From Toxorhynchites rutilus septentrionalis (Eukaryota; Arthropoda; Insecta; Diptera; Culicidae): DNA of 64,000 nt. A program made the translations under genes and the position numbers. The stretch spans positions 43,941,521-44,005,520 of the forward strand of contig NC_073745.1 of the NCBI RefSeq assembly GCF_029784135.1, in the 5' to 3' direction. This document shows positions 22,590 to 33,516 of the stretch, piece after piece (within the stretch, counting starts at the first letter, position 1; the number at the start of each line of letters is the position of its first letter). A model generated the notes under the pieces. The model had not been told where the DNA came from. It did no database searches and worked only from the letters and a program-made list of their open reading frames with translations.

Positions 22590-24169
22590 AAATAAAAAAA
22601 AACATTTTTTAGAGATTCATACGATAGAGACTACTGGCTACAGGCTACTGCAGATTGTATCCATACAAATTCGACATGAACCGGTTCAGTAGAACTTGAG
22701 ATATCGTGTACGCCAGTTTGGAAAAACTAGTTTCGAGAAAAACGTTTGAAGTTCTTTGTTATGGCCGTATTAGGTTAGATACAGCATCATCAAAATTGCC
22801 CTAACTCGGCAAATAATAGGATTTTTGATATATACTTTCTATGGTATATTCTTGAATGCCTAACCTACATAAATATGAAGGATTTTTTTTAAAATTTCTA
22901 GACTAGAATACTGCCTTAAAGCCGTAACCTATTGTCTTATGAAATGTGAACAGTTCCCCTCACATGAATCAATCAGGCTTGATAACGGGCTTAAAAATTC
23001 ATGGTGGGGCAATTATGCCTAGAATATCAACATGGGACAACTGAACTTGATGGTGACTTTCTGATAACTGTGAATAAACTATGTTTTTGCTAAATTAGTT
23101 CGACTTAATGACTCTCACCTAGAAGGAAGCAATTACGCTCGAAACCATTGATCGAACCTATTTTACTGTTTTTTGAACTACGTTTTGCTATTGACTATTG
23201 AGTTGAATAAAACAAACTGAAACATTCGACTTTATTCAAATCGATTCGGAAACCATAAAACTTAATCTCACTCTTTTCGACAAATGCCCATAATAATACA
23301 TCACATCTAAGGTAGCAGAATCAGACTTTGGGGATTTTAACACCATCTGAAGAAGCCACAAGATATCCACGTCGGTGTTGTAGCTGTAGAAAAAGTAGCT
23401 ACCGAACGAACAGAAAACTTACTTTAAGGAAAATCAGCTGTATCGTCAAACGGTTGAACGACAAAAGTTCAAATAGAAAATATACATAAAAACAGATAAA
23501 ACATTTAGAACCGAACAAAAAATGTATCAGAACTTGTCTGTTTCCTAAGCATATATCATATAGCCGCTTTATAGTAACCTTCTGTCCCTTTTTCAAGCGT
23601 TGACATTTTTGAATTTTCACTTTATTATGTTACCTTTAAATTCATCACAACCATTACGCTTCTGTGTGAACCAGCGGTATATTACATTAAAGTTATTTAT
23701 GATATCTATGCAATGTAAACAAGTATAGTCTGTTAACTCAGTAAACTTCCATTACACCTCCATACTTTTACTACAGATCATATGCTTGCTGTCTCTGTGT
23801 GGATACCATCAACATCGTCAAATCAACAACAACTATGACAATCAATGATACAAATGCTAATATTATGTTTCAAAATTGAAGTTACAAAATAATTACAGAT
23901 ATCAATACTGGTTTTTTAGACCAAAAACACAGATTTTGCTTTCAAATCCAAATCGAAATATTTTTTCAACTGTTTTTTATACTATCCATATGTAAGGTCA
24001 TATATATCAGTGGTCAGATATTAATCAAGAAAAACCATGAAAAAATGGATGCCCTCGGTCCCGAAACCATGTAAACTATGAACACCCATTCCTTTGTTGG
24101 GTGTGAACCACTGCGTCCATTATTTTGAACTATTGTGGTATGCCCCATTTTTTGTACTACGCTTCGAGC
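22590..24169. other. Non-coding stretch between transposon and minus-strand LINE
   Basis: The sequence is AT-rich with no gene. The part nearest 24169 ('tgggtgtgaaccactgcgtc', 24099 on) is probably the LINE 3' untranslated region, but its outer boundary is not clear. No poly-A tail in the expected orientation (poly-T on this strand) marks the end. Confidence 0.4.
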
Positions 24170-25457
24170 TTATCTACTGCTTATTGATGAAGAAGTCGAC
24201 TGAAAGCTATAGCGAGATAGGTGCCAATCTGGAATAATCTGTTCGATAAAATTTATAGTCCTGATCGGCGACACAGACCAAACTTCCTTGGGCTCCAGAA
24301 TAGCCTTGCCAAGGTGTTGAAGTCTGCGTCTTGTTAGTGCTCCGCATTTGCAGAGCAAATGTTCCGAGGTTTCGCTTTCGGCATTACAGAAGCGACAAAT
24401 ATCAACTTGCACTAAACCTATGTTTTTGAGATGGTATTTACTCGGACAGTGTCCTGTTATAAGACCAGTGAATATGCTGAAGTCTTTCTTATTAAGACTC
24501 AGCAATTGTTGAGTAATTTTAATACTCGGCGTGATAAATTTGTTTGACTGGTTAAGTTGTACAGCCATCCAGTTGGCCATTACTTCCCGGTCTTCCCATT
24601 TCTTCAGCTCACTCTTCAACACACATTCAGAAATTCCACAGAATGGTTCTGGACCAGTGAAGGGTGAGCTTGAGCCGCGTCTTGCCAGTTCATCTGCTTG
24701 TTCATTTCCCTCTATACCGCAATGGCCAGGAATCCAGTACAGTTGTACCGAACTTCTCTGACACAGTTGTCGTAAAAGACAAATGCATTCCCAGACAATT
24801 TTTGAATAGCACTTGAAAGCATTGAGGGCTTTAAGTGCTGCTTGACTGTCTGAGAAGATGCAAATGTTAGCATGTCTATAATTTCTTTTAAAGCAGACAT
24901 TTATACATTCTATTATTGCAGCTACTTCTGCCTGGAAAACTGTTGGCCAGTTCCCCATAGCTACAGAAATTTTTATTCTGGAACCATACACTCCAGCACC
25001 TGTTCTGTTACCCATTTTCGACCCATCGGTATAGAACAGGATTGAACCATTACGAACATCGGGACCACCCTCATCCCTTACTGAACGAGAAAGTTCGATC
25101 ACTCTGTATGGAATGTCATAATTGGTCCTTGGTTCTATCCAATCGCTGTTCATCTCTGAGGTTGGTCCAACGGGTAAAAGAATCAGGATGCTCAAGTGAC
25201 CAGTAACAAGTGAAGGATTGCCTCCAATGCCTTTGAGGGTGTGCTTCGCATTGCTCCTGTTACAGCAACGCATGCCAGTTGTTGGGGTTTGTTTAGCTTT
25301 TTTGTAGCTACAGTCTCCTTAGTCTTTGACCACCATACTAATGAGGCATAGGTTATCCTAGGCCGCACAATTGCTGTATAGACCCATATAACCATTTTTG
25401 GTTTAAGACCCCATGTTCTGCCTATCATTTTAGAACATGCCCATAGGGCAATGTTGG
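24170..25457 (-). pseudogene. LINE RT C-terminus plus RNase H domain
   Basis: This is the piece downstream of the inserted element. It starts with the RT thumb ('MIGRTWGLKPKMVIWVYTA', 'RPRITYASLVWW') in one frame down to about 25192. The frame then shifts into one carrying RNase H. Catalytic residues are visible in LFYTDGSKMG (Asp), AEVAAIIEC (Glu), IFSDSQAALKA (Asp) and WIPGHCGIEGNEQADELA (His and Asp). A C-terminal zinc-like cluster, CRFCNAESETSEHLLCKC, follows, as is usual in RNase H-bearing LINEs. The RNase H part alone is open for 367 codons. Confidence 0.8.
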
Positions 25458-25465
25458 CCTTACTG

Positions 25466-26827
25466 TAAACTGACCAGACGTCCCGCGTTACGAGGGACAG
25501 TCCCGCATTTCAACAAAATGTCCCGCGTAAGATTCCGTCCCGCGAAACGTTCCGCGTTTGGCAAAAGAAACGAAAATGTCCCGCGATATCAACATATTTC
25601 AATATCATGGATGAACCTCAAAAAAAAAACTCGATGAAATAAGCCGGAAGAACTAGTGTATACTCGACAGGAAGAGGCAGGGTTGTTTGATGAAGTATTG
25701 TAAATGAAGCGCTGGGCGGTCTTACGGTAGTTGGCCGGAACTTAAACCATGGCCGATAAAAAGATATATATCGGCGTGTTATTTTACTTTTTGGTGGCTT
25801 TGATGGTCGTCTGTCTCTCTATTTTGGCCATTCGTCCAAAAGTTTTCTATTGGGCGCAGCTGGGGAGTGTTGGGAAGGTTGGTGGTCTTCGCGACAATGT
25901 TTATCTCTAGCCGATCCATTCTCCAGTGATCTTGTGGCATAATGGACTGATCCCAGGTTCGGCATAAAGACCGCAGCACCATCCCAACTCCGGCAAGCAC
26001 TTCGTACTATATATCTCCCCGTTCAGCATATGACTCGAAAGAAGAGCGACTTGGACATTCCCTTCTCGTCTGTCAGAGATGTGAATGATATATTTACCTA
26101 GGGAACGTAAAGTAACCCGTCCCCTGCCCGGTTCACCGGCACCTCAAGCTACTCCTTCTGGGTGATTGCCTGCTGCTCAGATACGGTCGGTCTCGTCTGA
26201 CGCTTCTGCATAAAAATGTCCATTTTGGCCAGATTCTTTTCCACCGTTGCTTCAATCTCCCGGTTTAAGGAGCGGCAAAGAAATGATATTGTAAGTACCA
26301 GATCTGCTATATCTGGCGGTGCCTCAGGATGTTCAACTCCTTCGCTGTGGGGTGGAGCTTGTAGCATGGAAAAATCATCAAGTTGCTTGACAATACTGCT
26401 GCTGCGAATCAACAGCCTTGAATTTTTGTTGTAGACTTAATAAACGTAAGATCTAAAGAAATTTTGTGCATATAAATTATCTTTCATCGCCATCCGAAAT
26501 TAGTCCATTTTTTAGAATACATATGTTAACACTAAAATCGATGAAAAATGAATTGGAATTTTCGAGCCTTCCATTCGGTAATTTGAAGAAAATTGTAGAA
26601 TTTGAATCGTGCTTGCCAGGCGTAAATGCTCTGATTGAGCGAGTGATTTTCGGGCGTAAACAAAATCTAAACCACCGAAAAATCACAACTGAGTGCCGAT
26701 ATTCAGAAAGAAATTAATACTGATCAGTTTAGACTCGCTAAACTATGGTTTATGTTCACATAACGTATACACATAACGTTTTGTTTTTTGTGTCCCGCGT
26801 TAGACCTCTGACCATCTGGTCACTTTA
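25466..26827. mobile_element. Non-autonomous hAT-like element, 8-bp target duplication
   Basis: The 1362-bp insert is flanked by CCTTACTG (25458-25465 and 26828-26835). The ends are TAAACTGACCAGACGTC and, reversed, TAAAGTGACCAGATGGTC. Sub-terminal copies of GTCCCGCG occur several times in the left 120 bp and again near 26793. Removing the insert rejoins the LINE reading frame across DAIISK and ANIALW, which proves the order of events. An 8-bp duplication fits hAT (P elements are an alternative). The interior contains unrelated transposase debris and a stretch of unknown origin, but no hAT transposase. Confidence 0.75.
25779..26000 (-). pseudogene. Tc1/mariner transposase C-terminal fragment inside the hAT-like element
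   Basis: About 70 codons include 'NTPQLRPIENFWT', which corresponds to the Glu-containing third catalytic motif of IS630/Tc1/mariner transposases, near LRPIEKYW in the DD37E proteins. The preceding residues are too degraded to show the second Asp. It is a captured or nested fragment without its own ends. A further minus-strand frame at 26149-26412 is of unknown origin. Confidence 0.5.
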
Positions 26828-26835
26828 CCTTACTG

Positions 26836-28454
26836 ATAATTGCATCTAAGTGTGCGTTCCAGTTTAGTTTAGCGTCTAGGATTACGCCTAGATATTTCAC
26901 TGAAACGCTGAATTTTATTTCCTCTCCTCCAAGATTTAGAGTCTGCAGATGCAGTTTCTTCTTTTTGGTGAAAGGAACAATTGTTGTTTTTGAGGGATTT
27001 ATGCTCAGACCTTCTTTGATACACCATGATTGTGTAAGGTTGAAGGCCATCTGCATCCTGCTCGATATCACATCGTCGAATTTGCCACGTACCATTATGA
27101 CTAAATCATCAGCAAAACCCACGGTTTCGAAACCATTCGCCTCCAAACTAATCAGAAGGTCGTCAACCACCAGTGACCAAAGTAGAGGTGATAGAACCCC
27201 TCCTTGTGGGCAACCTTTCGTTGCAATCACAGATGTCGACGACCCACCCAGCTCCGAGGTGATTTGTCTATTTGTGAGCATACCTTTGATCCATTCGACT
27301 ATGCAGTCATCGAAATGTATTCTTCTCATAGCCTGTGCCATTGATACATAAGAAGCATTGTCGAAAGCCCCTTCGATATCAAGAAACGCACATAATGCAG
27401 TTTCTTTTGACGAAAGAGATTTTTCAATTTTAGTCACAAGCGTGTGTAACGCTGTGACTGTGGATTTGCCTGATTGATAGGCAAACTGGTATTTAGATAA
27501 AGGGCATTTGGACATGAATACAGACTTTATGTATTCATATAATACTTTTTCCATACTTTTCAGCAGTATTGATGATAAACTAATTGGTCTGAATTATTTT
27601 GGGAGTGATTTATCACGTTTCCCAGCTTTTGGAATGAAGACCACTTTAACGAGTCTCCATGTGGAAGGAATGTGCTCTAGTATCAGACTTGCCTTAAAAA
27701 TCTCGATTAGAGATGGAATCAGCTTAGATTCTCCTTTTTGAATCAGGGCTGGAAAAATTCCATCTGCACCTGCGGATTTGTATGGTTGAAAGGATCTCAC
27801 CGCGCTTTCTACTCTGGCCCTCGTGAAAACCATTCCAGCAACTATCTTTGCGACATCCTTTGCACTTTGAGAATACCTTCGAGAGCATTTCATGTCGCGG
27901 TTGTAGCTAGGACTGGTATCAGAATGAACCGATGTAGATCCCGGGAAGTGAGTTTTCATCAGTAAGTCTAATACTTCTGAGGGAGATTTTGTGAACGAAC
28001 CGTCGTCCTTTTTGAGGGAACCTAGCCCGTTCGAGTGGTCTTTTGCAAGAGTATTGCTTAGTCTTGCAACGATTGGGGTACTTTCAATGCCTTCGCAGTT
28101 ATTTATCCAAGGTTTTCGTTTAGATCGTCTTAGTTCTCTGTTATATTCGGTTAGGGCGCTCCTATATTGAGACCAATCCGAATTAATTTTAGCTCTGTTG
28201 AACAGCTTCCGCACTGTTTTACGTAGCCGCTCGAGCCTTTTGTTCCACCATGGAACGTTTCTTGTTGAAGAAACTCTCTTAAGTGGACAATTACTGTTGT
28301 AGACAGAAACTATCGTATCATTTAATTTTTTTGAAGTTGATTCGAGCTGTTGAATCGACCATATTCTTGTGTTAAGAGTTTCTGACTCGAGTTCAAGTGG
28401 ATATCGTTCCCAGTTGGTTTTTCTTGGATCACGATATTCTCTCTGTACTGTCAA
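26836..28454 (-). pseudogene. LINE reverse transcriptase, N-terminal and central parts
   Basis: The frame opens after the endonuclease frameshift and reads through 'FIPKAGKRDKSLPK' to an in-frame TAA (27594-27596), where related LINEs have a coding triplet just before RPISL. It then continues with QFAYQSGKSTVTAL, motif A CAFLDIEGAFDNAS, motif B GCPQGGVLSPLLW and motif C GFADDLVIMV. The YLGVILDAKL segment precedes the insertion point at 26835. The catalytic Asp residues remain, but the stop and the insertion block a full product. Confidence 0.8.
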
Positions 28455-29206
28455 GCCACCATCCCATTCGAAGATAATGTGTCAGACAAAGACGCCTCTT
28501 CCGAAACGTGCCAGTTGTGTATTTTCGAAGAAATTACCGGACTGCACAGTGTTAGGTCCAGGACTTCTTGCCCTATAGCGTTTATAAACGTTGGTTCATT
28601 GCCTATATTGGCAATGTCAATGTTGTTTGAAGAGAGAAATTCTAAAAGACAGTCACCTCGACTGTTTATGTCAGTACTACCCCACAAAGTGTGATGAGCA
28701 TTGGCATCACAGCCGATGATGAAGTCTTTTTTAATTTCTCTACAATAATTTACGAACGCCGCAACCTCTTGGGGAGGTGCCTCAGGTACGTCACCAGGGA
28801 AATAAGCCGACGCAATTATTATGTCGGATCTTCCCTTGGCGGTTGGTATCTCAACTCTGATCGCGACGATGTCCCTTTGAATGAACTCTGTTATAGGAAA
28901 GCAATTAATATTTGCTTTTACTAGAACAGCAGTTCTTGGGGAGTCATGCTTGTCGTCGTAGAATAACTTGCATGAACCAGTGTGAATACCAAGTATTCTT
29001 CCTTTGTGGACCCAAGGCTCTTGAATTAAAGCTAAATCCATAGCGTCTTCAATAAACCTCCTAGACAGCACGCTAGACGCTGCTTTAGCGTGATGGAGAT
29101 TTATTTGCAGAACCTTAGTGTTCTGCGTTATTTTCGACCGCTCGTTTTGTTCATTTGGATGTGGATGTGGATTTGGATGTCTCGCGGTAAAGAAGGTCCA
29201 CTGCAT
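28451..29206 (-). pseudogene. LINE AP-endonuclease domain
   Basis: From the ATG at 29206, 251 codons encode an exonuclease/endonuclease/phosphatase fold that would nick target DNA for target-primed reverse transcription. Visible motifs are LQINLHHAKAAS (metal-binding Asn), LALIQEPWV (Glu), GCDANAHHTLWGS (Asp and Asn) and EASLSD. The last Asp-His pair is cut by a one-base frameshift near 28490, so the frame ends at 28451 and the RT resumes in another frame. It overlaps a possible ORF1 tail at its 5' end. Confidence 0.75.
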
Positions 29207-29300
29207 CAGTGACCGGCTTAATGCAGCAAGGGCAGACGATACTGTGGAGGGTGCCCTGGTGCTCCACAGGCTCCGTTAACGGCAAGGTTTAAAACCCCCC

Positions 29301-29811
29301 CCTACCATTCATCCCTCGGCACGGGTCGCTTCACACCTTGGTTTAGGGGTTTATCCATTACTTCCTTTCCATAATAACCATGGATAACAGCTATTACAAC
29401 CATCCTCCTTTTCTGGGGCTTTGGACCCACTGCTCTGGTTTCTCAATAATTTCTGGTTCTTATTCGGACATGCTATTATTGAGATCCATCATTCGCAGGC
29501 GGAGTTGAACACCCATTACAAGCAATAATTACGAAAACTAAATCCGATTTTTTTTGCGAAGTGTTATATTTTTTTAAATGCTCATTAGCTTTAATTTGAT
29601 ATATCGATCCTCTGAATCGGTCCAGTAGTTAAAAAGTAATGAATTTTCTTTGTGGCAAAAGAGATTAAAAATTGATTCTTCGAACCATCGATTAATTTCT
29701 CAAGAACTTTAGAACAAAAAATTACGCCTCTCTGATTTTGGGATTTGTTGTGTAGCTTTCAAGAAAAAATATTAAAAAAAATAACGCCCTACAAAAAAAA
29801 CAAATACAATC
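29301..29811. repeat. Dispersed repeat that received the I-clade LINE (left part)
   Basis: From about 29540 the modules 'tttaatttgatatatcgatc', 'gaatcggtccagtag' and 'aacgccctacaaaaaa' match the 3600-4100 region. The same repeat continues after the LINE at 43683. The sequence 29301-29540 has no recognised feature. Confidence 0.55.
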
Positions 29812-29823
29812 AATAGTTACGGA
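29812..29823 (+). repeat. Target-site duplication of I-clade LINE, left
   Basis: AATAGTTACGGA is repeated exactly at 43671-43682 after the poly-A tail. The first A's are ambiguous with the tail, so the duplication is 10-12 bp. Confidence 0.85.
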
Positions 29824-30282
29824 CATTCCACGCCGACAGCTTCGAGAAGTCGCACGCGCTTTGTGTACGTCCCGTTAGTGTGATCGGATACCGTTAGTGA
29901 AGCTATTTTTTCCCGCATTGGTGCTTATTAGTGTCGCGCGTGAACTAGATACAGTGTTCGCGATAGCAGAAAGGAAAGGTTCACTTCAGCCAAAGTTGGC
30001 AAAGCGTCTGGCTTTTGGTTTTCACCATATCATCGCCATTACTATCGGCATCAGACATCGGTGATCAATCCCACACAGTGTGAAAGCGTGAAGAAGCACT
30101 TTTTGGTGGTGGTAGTGTTCGATTGCCATCTCACTTGCACGGAGCGCCCAGCACGCAATCAACCGAGCGTCAAGTTCAGCTGCACCGGTGGGTGCGTTTA
30201 GGTATTTAAGAGTAAATAATTTTTAAGATTTGATAGTTTTAAGATTAAGAAAAATATTGTATTTTTTAACTGCCGCATAATC
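29824..30282 (+). promoter_or_regulatory. 5' untranslated region and probable internal promoter of the I-clade LINE
   Basis: This 459-bp leader is G+C-richer than the surroundings and has no TATA element. I-clade and Jockey LINEs use internal, TATA-less promoters in this position. That assignment follows from the family; no promoter motif was proved here. Confidence 0.5.
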
Positions 30283-31835
30283 ATGGCAGAAGGGGAAAGA
30301 GAGTTTCCTAATATGGAAACCTCTGACTCCGAAAGTAATACCGCTTTAGTTGTGCAAACGGCGGCAGGAAAATCGCTAAAGCGAAATACCACTTCGGAAG
30401 AAGAGTCATCCCACCTCAAAAAACCCCCCTCGAAAAAACTCGCAACCCTCTCCTCTCAATCCCCTGAACCATCCACTTTAACTCAACCCCCGATCTCGCA
30501 TCCCTCATTTGTGGCTTCCGATCCCCCTCAACCATCCACCTCCTCACCCCCCTCTATCGTCACCGTTTCCGCTCAACCATCGACCTCGTCTTCCTCCTCC
30601 GCTGTCTCCGCTCCCCGTGTCAAGATCAATCCGGAAGATGCATCTGGAAATGACTCATGGGTTGTTTTCTTCGGGCCCAAACCAAACGGGAAACCGCTCA
30701 ATGTAATTCAGATCATGAAAGATCTGTCAAAAAATTATTCCTCCGTGGTTGAAATTTGTAAAGTTAGACCGAACAAACTACGTGTTGTCGTGGCTGATCG
30801 GAAGCAAGCTAACGAGATTGTTGTCGACAACCGGTTCATACTAGAATATCGCGCATATGTGCCCTGCCATATCGTAGAAATTTCGGGGGTGATAACAGAA
30901 ACGGGTCTGACGAGTGAATTAATAAAACAGGGAGAAGGCAGATTTAAAAAGCTTCCTTTGACAAAAGTTAAAATTTTGGACTGTCATCAATTAGGAAAAG
31001 TGTCCCAGGAAGAGGGAAAAACAAAATTCACGCCGTCCGACTCGTTTCGAGTAACTTTTGCTGGTTCCGCCCTCCCTGACTACGTTATGGTGGACAAATT
31101 AAGGCTTCCAGTACGACTCTTCGTGCCAAAGCCCATGACTTGCAACAAATGCAAATCAGTTGGTCATACAGCAGATTATTGCGCCAACAAGGAGCGCTGT
31201 GCCACTTGCGGAGAGCAACATGTTGGGAAATCCTGCAGTGCGACTGAGCATAAGTGTCCATATTGCGGGGGATCCCCACATGAGCTCTCAGCTTGTGAAA
31301 CTTATAAGAGTCGCTGGGATAAACAGAAGCGCTCTTTGAAGGAACGCTCAAAGCGCACTTTTGCGGAAATTTTAAAGGGCGCTTCTCCACTGGCCCAACA
31401 ACAACAACCAATCTCAACACACAAAATGCCTTCGCCACGTTGCCCGTTGACGAAATGGAAGCGGACACAGCTAACGGGGGCACACCGTTCATTTCCCAAG
31501 GGAATCCCCGGCGCAAAAATGTGACCACTCCCAAAATTCAAGCACAAGTCCCTCCGGTGATAGCCCCTGTTAGCTTGCCTAAAAAATCGAGTGCAACGGA
31601 TAAGCAAAATCAGGTTCCTCCTGGCTTCCGTGGGAATAGTTCACCTTCGAATGACCCAGCACTTGACGGGACATCAAAAACCCCAAATGTCCCTGTTTTT
31701 CCGTCCAGTTCAACTTCCCAATCGGGATTTATAAAGTTGACAGACATTTTGGATCAAATCTTCATGTGTTTTAATGTTTCCGACTCCATCAGAACCATTG
31801 TCACCGCAATGCTTCCAGTATTAAAGACAATTTAG
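30283..31835 (+). pseudogene. I-clade LINE ORF1 (Gag-like RNA-binding protein), frameshifted
   Basis: ORF1 protein binds LINE RNA in a ribonucleoprotein particle. The ATG at 30283 opens a Ser/Pro-rich N-terminus (residues about 45-110). A conserved central domain follows ('NDSWVVFFGPKPNGK', 'LRLPVRLFVPKPMTC'), then three cysteine knuckles from residue 287: CNKCKSVGHTADYC, CATCGEQHVGKSC and CPYCGGSPHELSAC. In the CAA-rich tract near 31396-31411 the frame shifts. The first frame then ends at 31524 with an unrelated tail, while the native C-terminus continues in another frame to the stop at 31833-31835 (TLPVDEMEADTANGG onward). A length change in the CAA run is the likely cause. ORF2 begins 50 bp later. 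Confidence 0.85.
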
Positions 31836-31884
31836 CAGCAATTGATGCAAACATGGCCCCTCCTTGCAATGATTATCTCTCTTG

Positions 31885-32226
31885 ATGTCTAATTTAAATA
31901 GAGAGGTCGGAGATATCACTGTTCTACAGTGGAATTGTCGTAGTCTTATCCCTAAACTGGATACATTCAAATTTTTAATTCATAAGTTCAATTGTGATGT
32001 TTTTGCTCTGACCGAAACATGGCTTTCTTCGCGAGATGATCTCTCTTTCCACTATTTTAATATTATACGCTTGGACCGTGATGACAGATACGGAGGGGTG
32101 CTATTGGGGATCAATAAGTGCCACTCATTTTTTCGAATTGACCTTCCACCTATTGGAGGGATCGAAGCTGTTGCTTTTCATGCAAACATCAGAGGCAAAG
32201 ACCTCTGTATAGTCAGCTTGTATTAG
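31885..32226 (+). pseudogene. I-clade LINE ORF2, 5' part (endonuclease N-terminus)
   Basis: The ATG at 31885 starts an AP-endonuclease: ITVLQWNCRSLIPK (metal-binding Asn), DVFALTETWLSS (catalytic Glu) and GGVLLGI. A TAG at 32224-32226 interrupts the frame directly after IVSLY. Beyond it the same frame stays open for 14 more codons up to the LTR element at 32269. Removing the inserted element leaves this frame in register with the part from 39975. The stop is therefore a point lesion independent of the insertion. Confidence 0.85.
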
Positions 32227-32264
32227 CCTCCGAGAGCTGCGGTTAGCCGCAAGCAACTTGTTGA

Positions 32265-32268
32265 CATG
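32265..32268 (+). repeat. Target-site duplication of LTR element, left (CATG)
   Basis: CATG precedes the left LTR and is repeated at 39974-39977 after the right LTR. The LINE reading frame is restored when one copy and the element are removed. Confidence 0.9.
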
Positions 32269-32614
32269 AGTTAGCACAGTTAGCACAAATCGAGACCGCA
32301 TAGCCGATAAGCGGAATATAAACATCCGAATCACCATCCAGCTGCATCATCATCAACAATCACAACTTATCGGACCACCCGGAGACCAAGAATAAACAAT
32401 CAACCGTTCACAAGAATCGATATCAGCATCGCGCTGATGCCATGAATAAACATTCCCACATTCAAGATGTTGTAAACACAAATCATTGATATATATAAGC
32501 AGGGACAATGAATGTAAGGTTAGAGTTAAATTTGAATAGTGAATAGATGCACATCGTGTGCTCGAAAAGAAGAAATTGTTTTTTTTAAGTAAAGTTTAGT
32601 GTTTAAGATTAACT
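32269..32614 (+). repeat. 5' LTR
   Basis: The LTR is 346 bp, bounded by AGTTA and TAACT. It contains a TATATAAG box at about 32492, AATAAA at 32389 and 32443, and a short direct repeat of GTTAGCACA at the left edge. It drives transcription of the element. The U3/R/U5 limits cannot be fixed from sequence alone. Confidence 0.92.
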
Positions 32615-32631
32615 GGCGCCCGAATAGGGAC
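32614..32631 (+). other. Primer-binding site, tRNA-Lys type
   Basis: TGGCGCCCGAATAGGGAC overlaps the last base of the 5' LTR by one. It would pair with the 3' end of a lysine tRNA (the tRNA-Lys3 type used by lentiviruses differs at one position), including the CCA. Insect gypsy elements also use lysine tRNA. Confidence 0.85.
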
Positions 32632-33516
32632 CTTGCCAAGTGAAAGTAGTGCCAAGGAAGTGAGACAAGTGAAGTGATAGGGTGAACGATAGAGTTACCA
32701 CCCACACTATCCGAAAAAAATATCCGAACGCACGAAGCCTCTCTGGACCGCAGGACCTCTGCAGCCGTGTGGAAGAGCCCCTCAGTAGCCACAACAGTTA
32801 GGAGCTCGCTTGTGGACCGAACAGGAATTTGCCGCCACACTGGGAAGGAAGGAAGACACTTCAAGGATCCCGACCAACCAGTCTCGCTGAACCCGCCAGC
32901 GGTTGGATAAATCAAAAGGTGATAATAGGACATCGAGACAAAAGTACTGGACACGCGCACCGAAGCTTTTCGAGACGTCACTGAAAGAGGATTGACATCC
33001 GAAAGTACGTTGTTCCGCAGTCTTGTGGTGTTCCCACAAGATGTTCAGGATTTACATGTAAGTACTAAAAACAAAAACAGAAATATCACAAAGTGAAATA
33101 AAGTGAATAATTTAACAAAGATTCAAATACAAGTAGTGCAAATAATTGTATAATTCCAAAATATAGTGTGACAATTAATTAATTAAATAAAATAACAAAA
33201 CAATTAATTTCAGAAAAAAATAAAGGTAATTTCCAAAATATTCATTGAAAATAATCATATTATTTAAAAAAAATATATATATATACTAATTCTTTTTCAG
33301 GTAAGGTTAAAATTTTTTGATAATTTTCCAACAATATTTTTAGGATAAAACTTCTTGTGAAACAAATATTTTTAAAACAAACATTTATTTTTATATTAAA
33401 CAATTTTTTTTTCAGGTTAAAATAAACATTTATTTTATCAACATTTTTTAACATTCAATAATTTTTTTAAACTGGATAACCTGCTAGAAGCATTTAATCA
33501 ATTAAAAATAAATAAT
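32632..33516 (+). promoter_or_regulatory. 5' leader with env splice donor
   Basis: This is an 885-bp leader, very AT-rich from 33060 on. An ATG at 33041 lies 17 nt upstream of a consensus donor GTAAGT (33058-33063). In unspliced RNA this ATG opens a six-codon frame closed by a TAA that overlaps the donor. In spliced RNA it would be the env start. The remainder presumably includes packaging signals, which cannot be located by eye. Confidence 0.75.

Larger units (their letters stand above)
24170..29300 (-). mobile_element. R1/LOA-type LINE with RNase H (decayed, split)
   Basis: Read on the minus strand the order is: possible ORF1 tail (about 29300-29148, with a VCPCCIK cluster), AP-endonuclease, reverse transcriptase, then RNase H and a terminal CCHC-like cluster. 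This order, with RNase H after RT and the QINLHHAKAAS endonuclease start, fits the R1/LOA group (Lian-like). It has a frameshift between endonuclease and RT, an in-frame stop, a later frameshift near 25200 and a 1.36-kb insertion. No target duplication was identified. It cannot be active. Confidence 0.8.

Noticed and set aside
31085..31607. Long minus-strand frames opposite LINE ORF1
   Set aside because: They are antisense shadows of the zinc-knuckle region and carry no motifs of their own.
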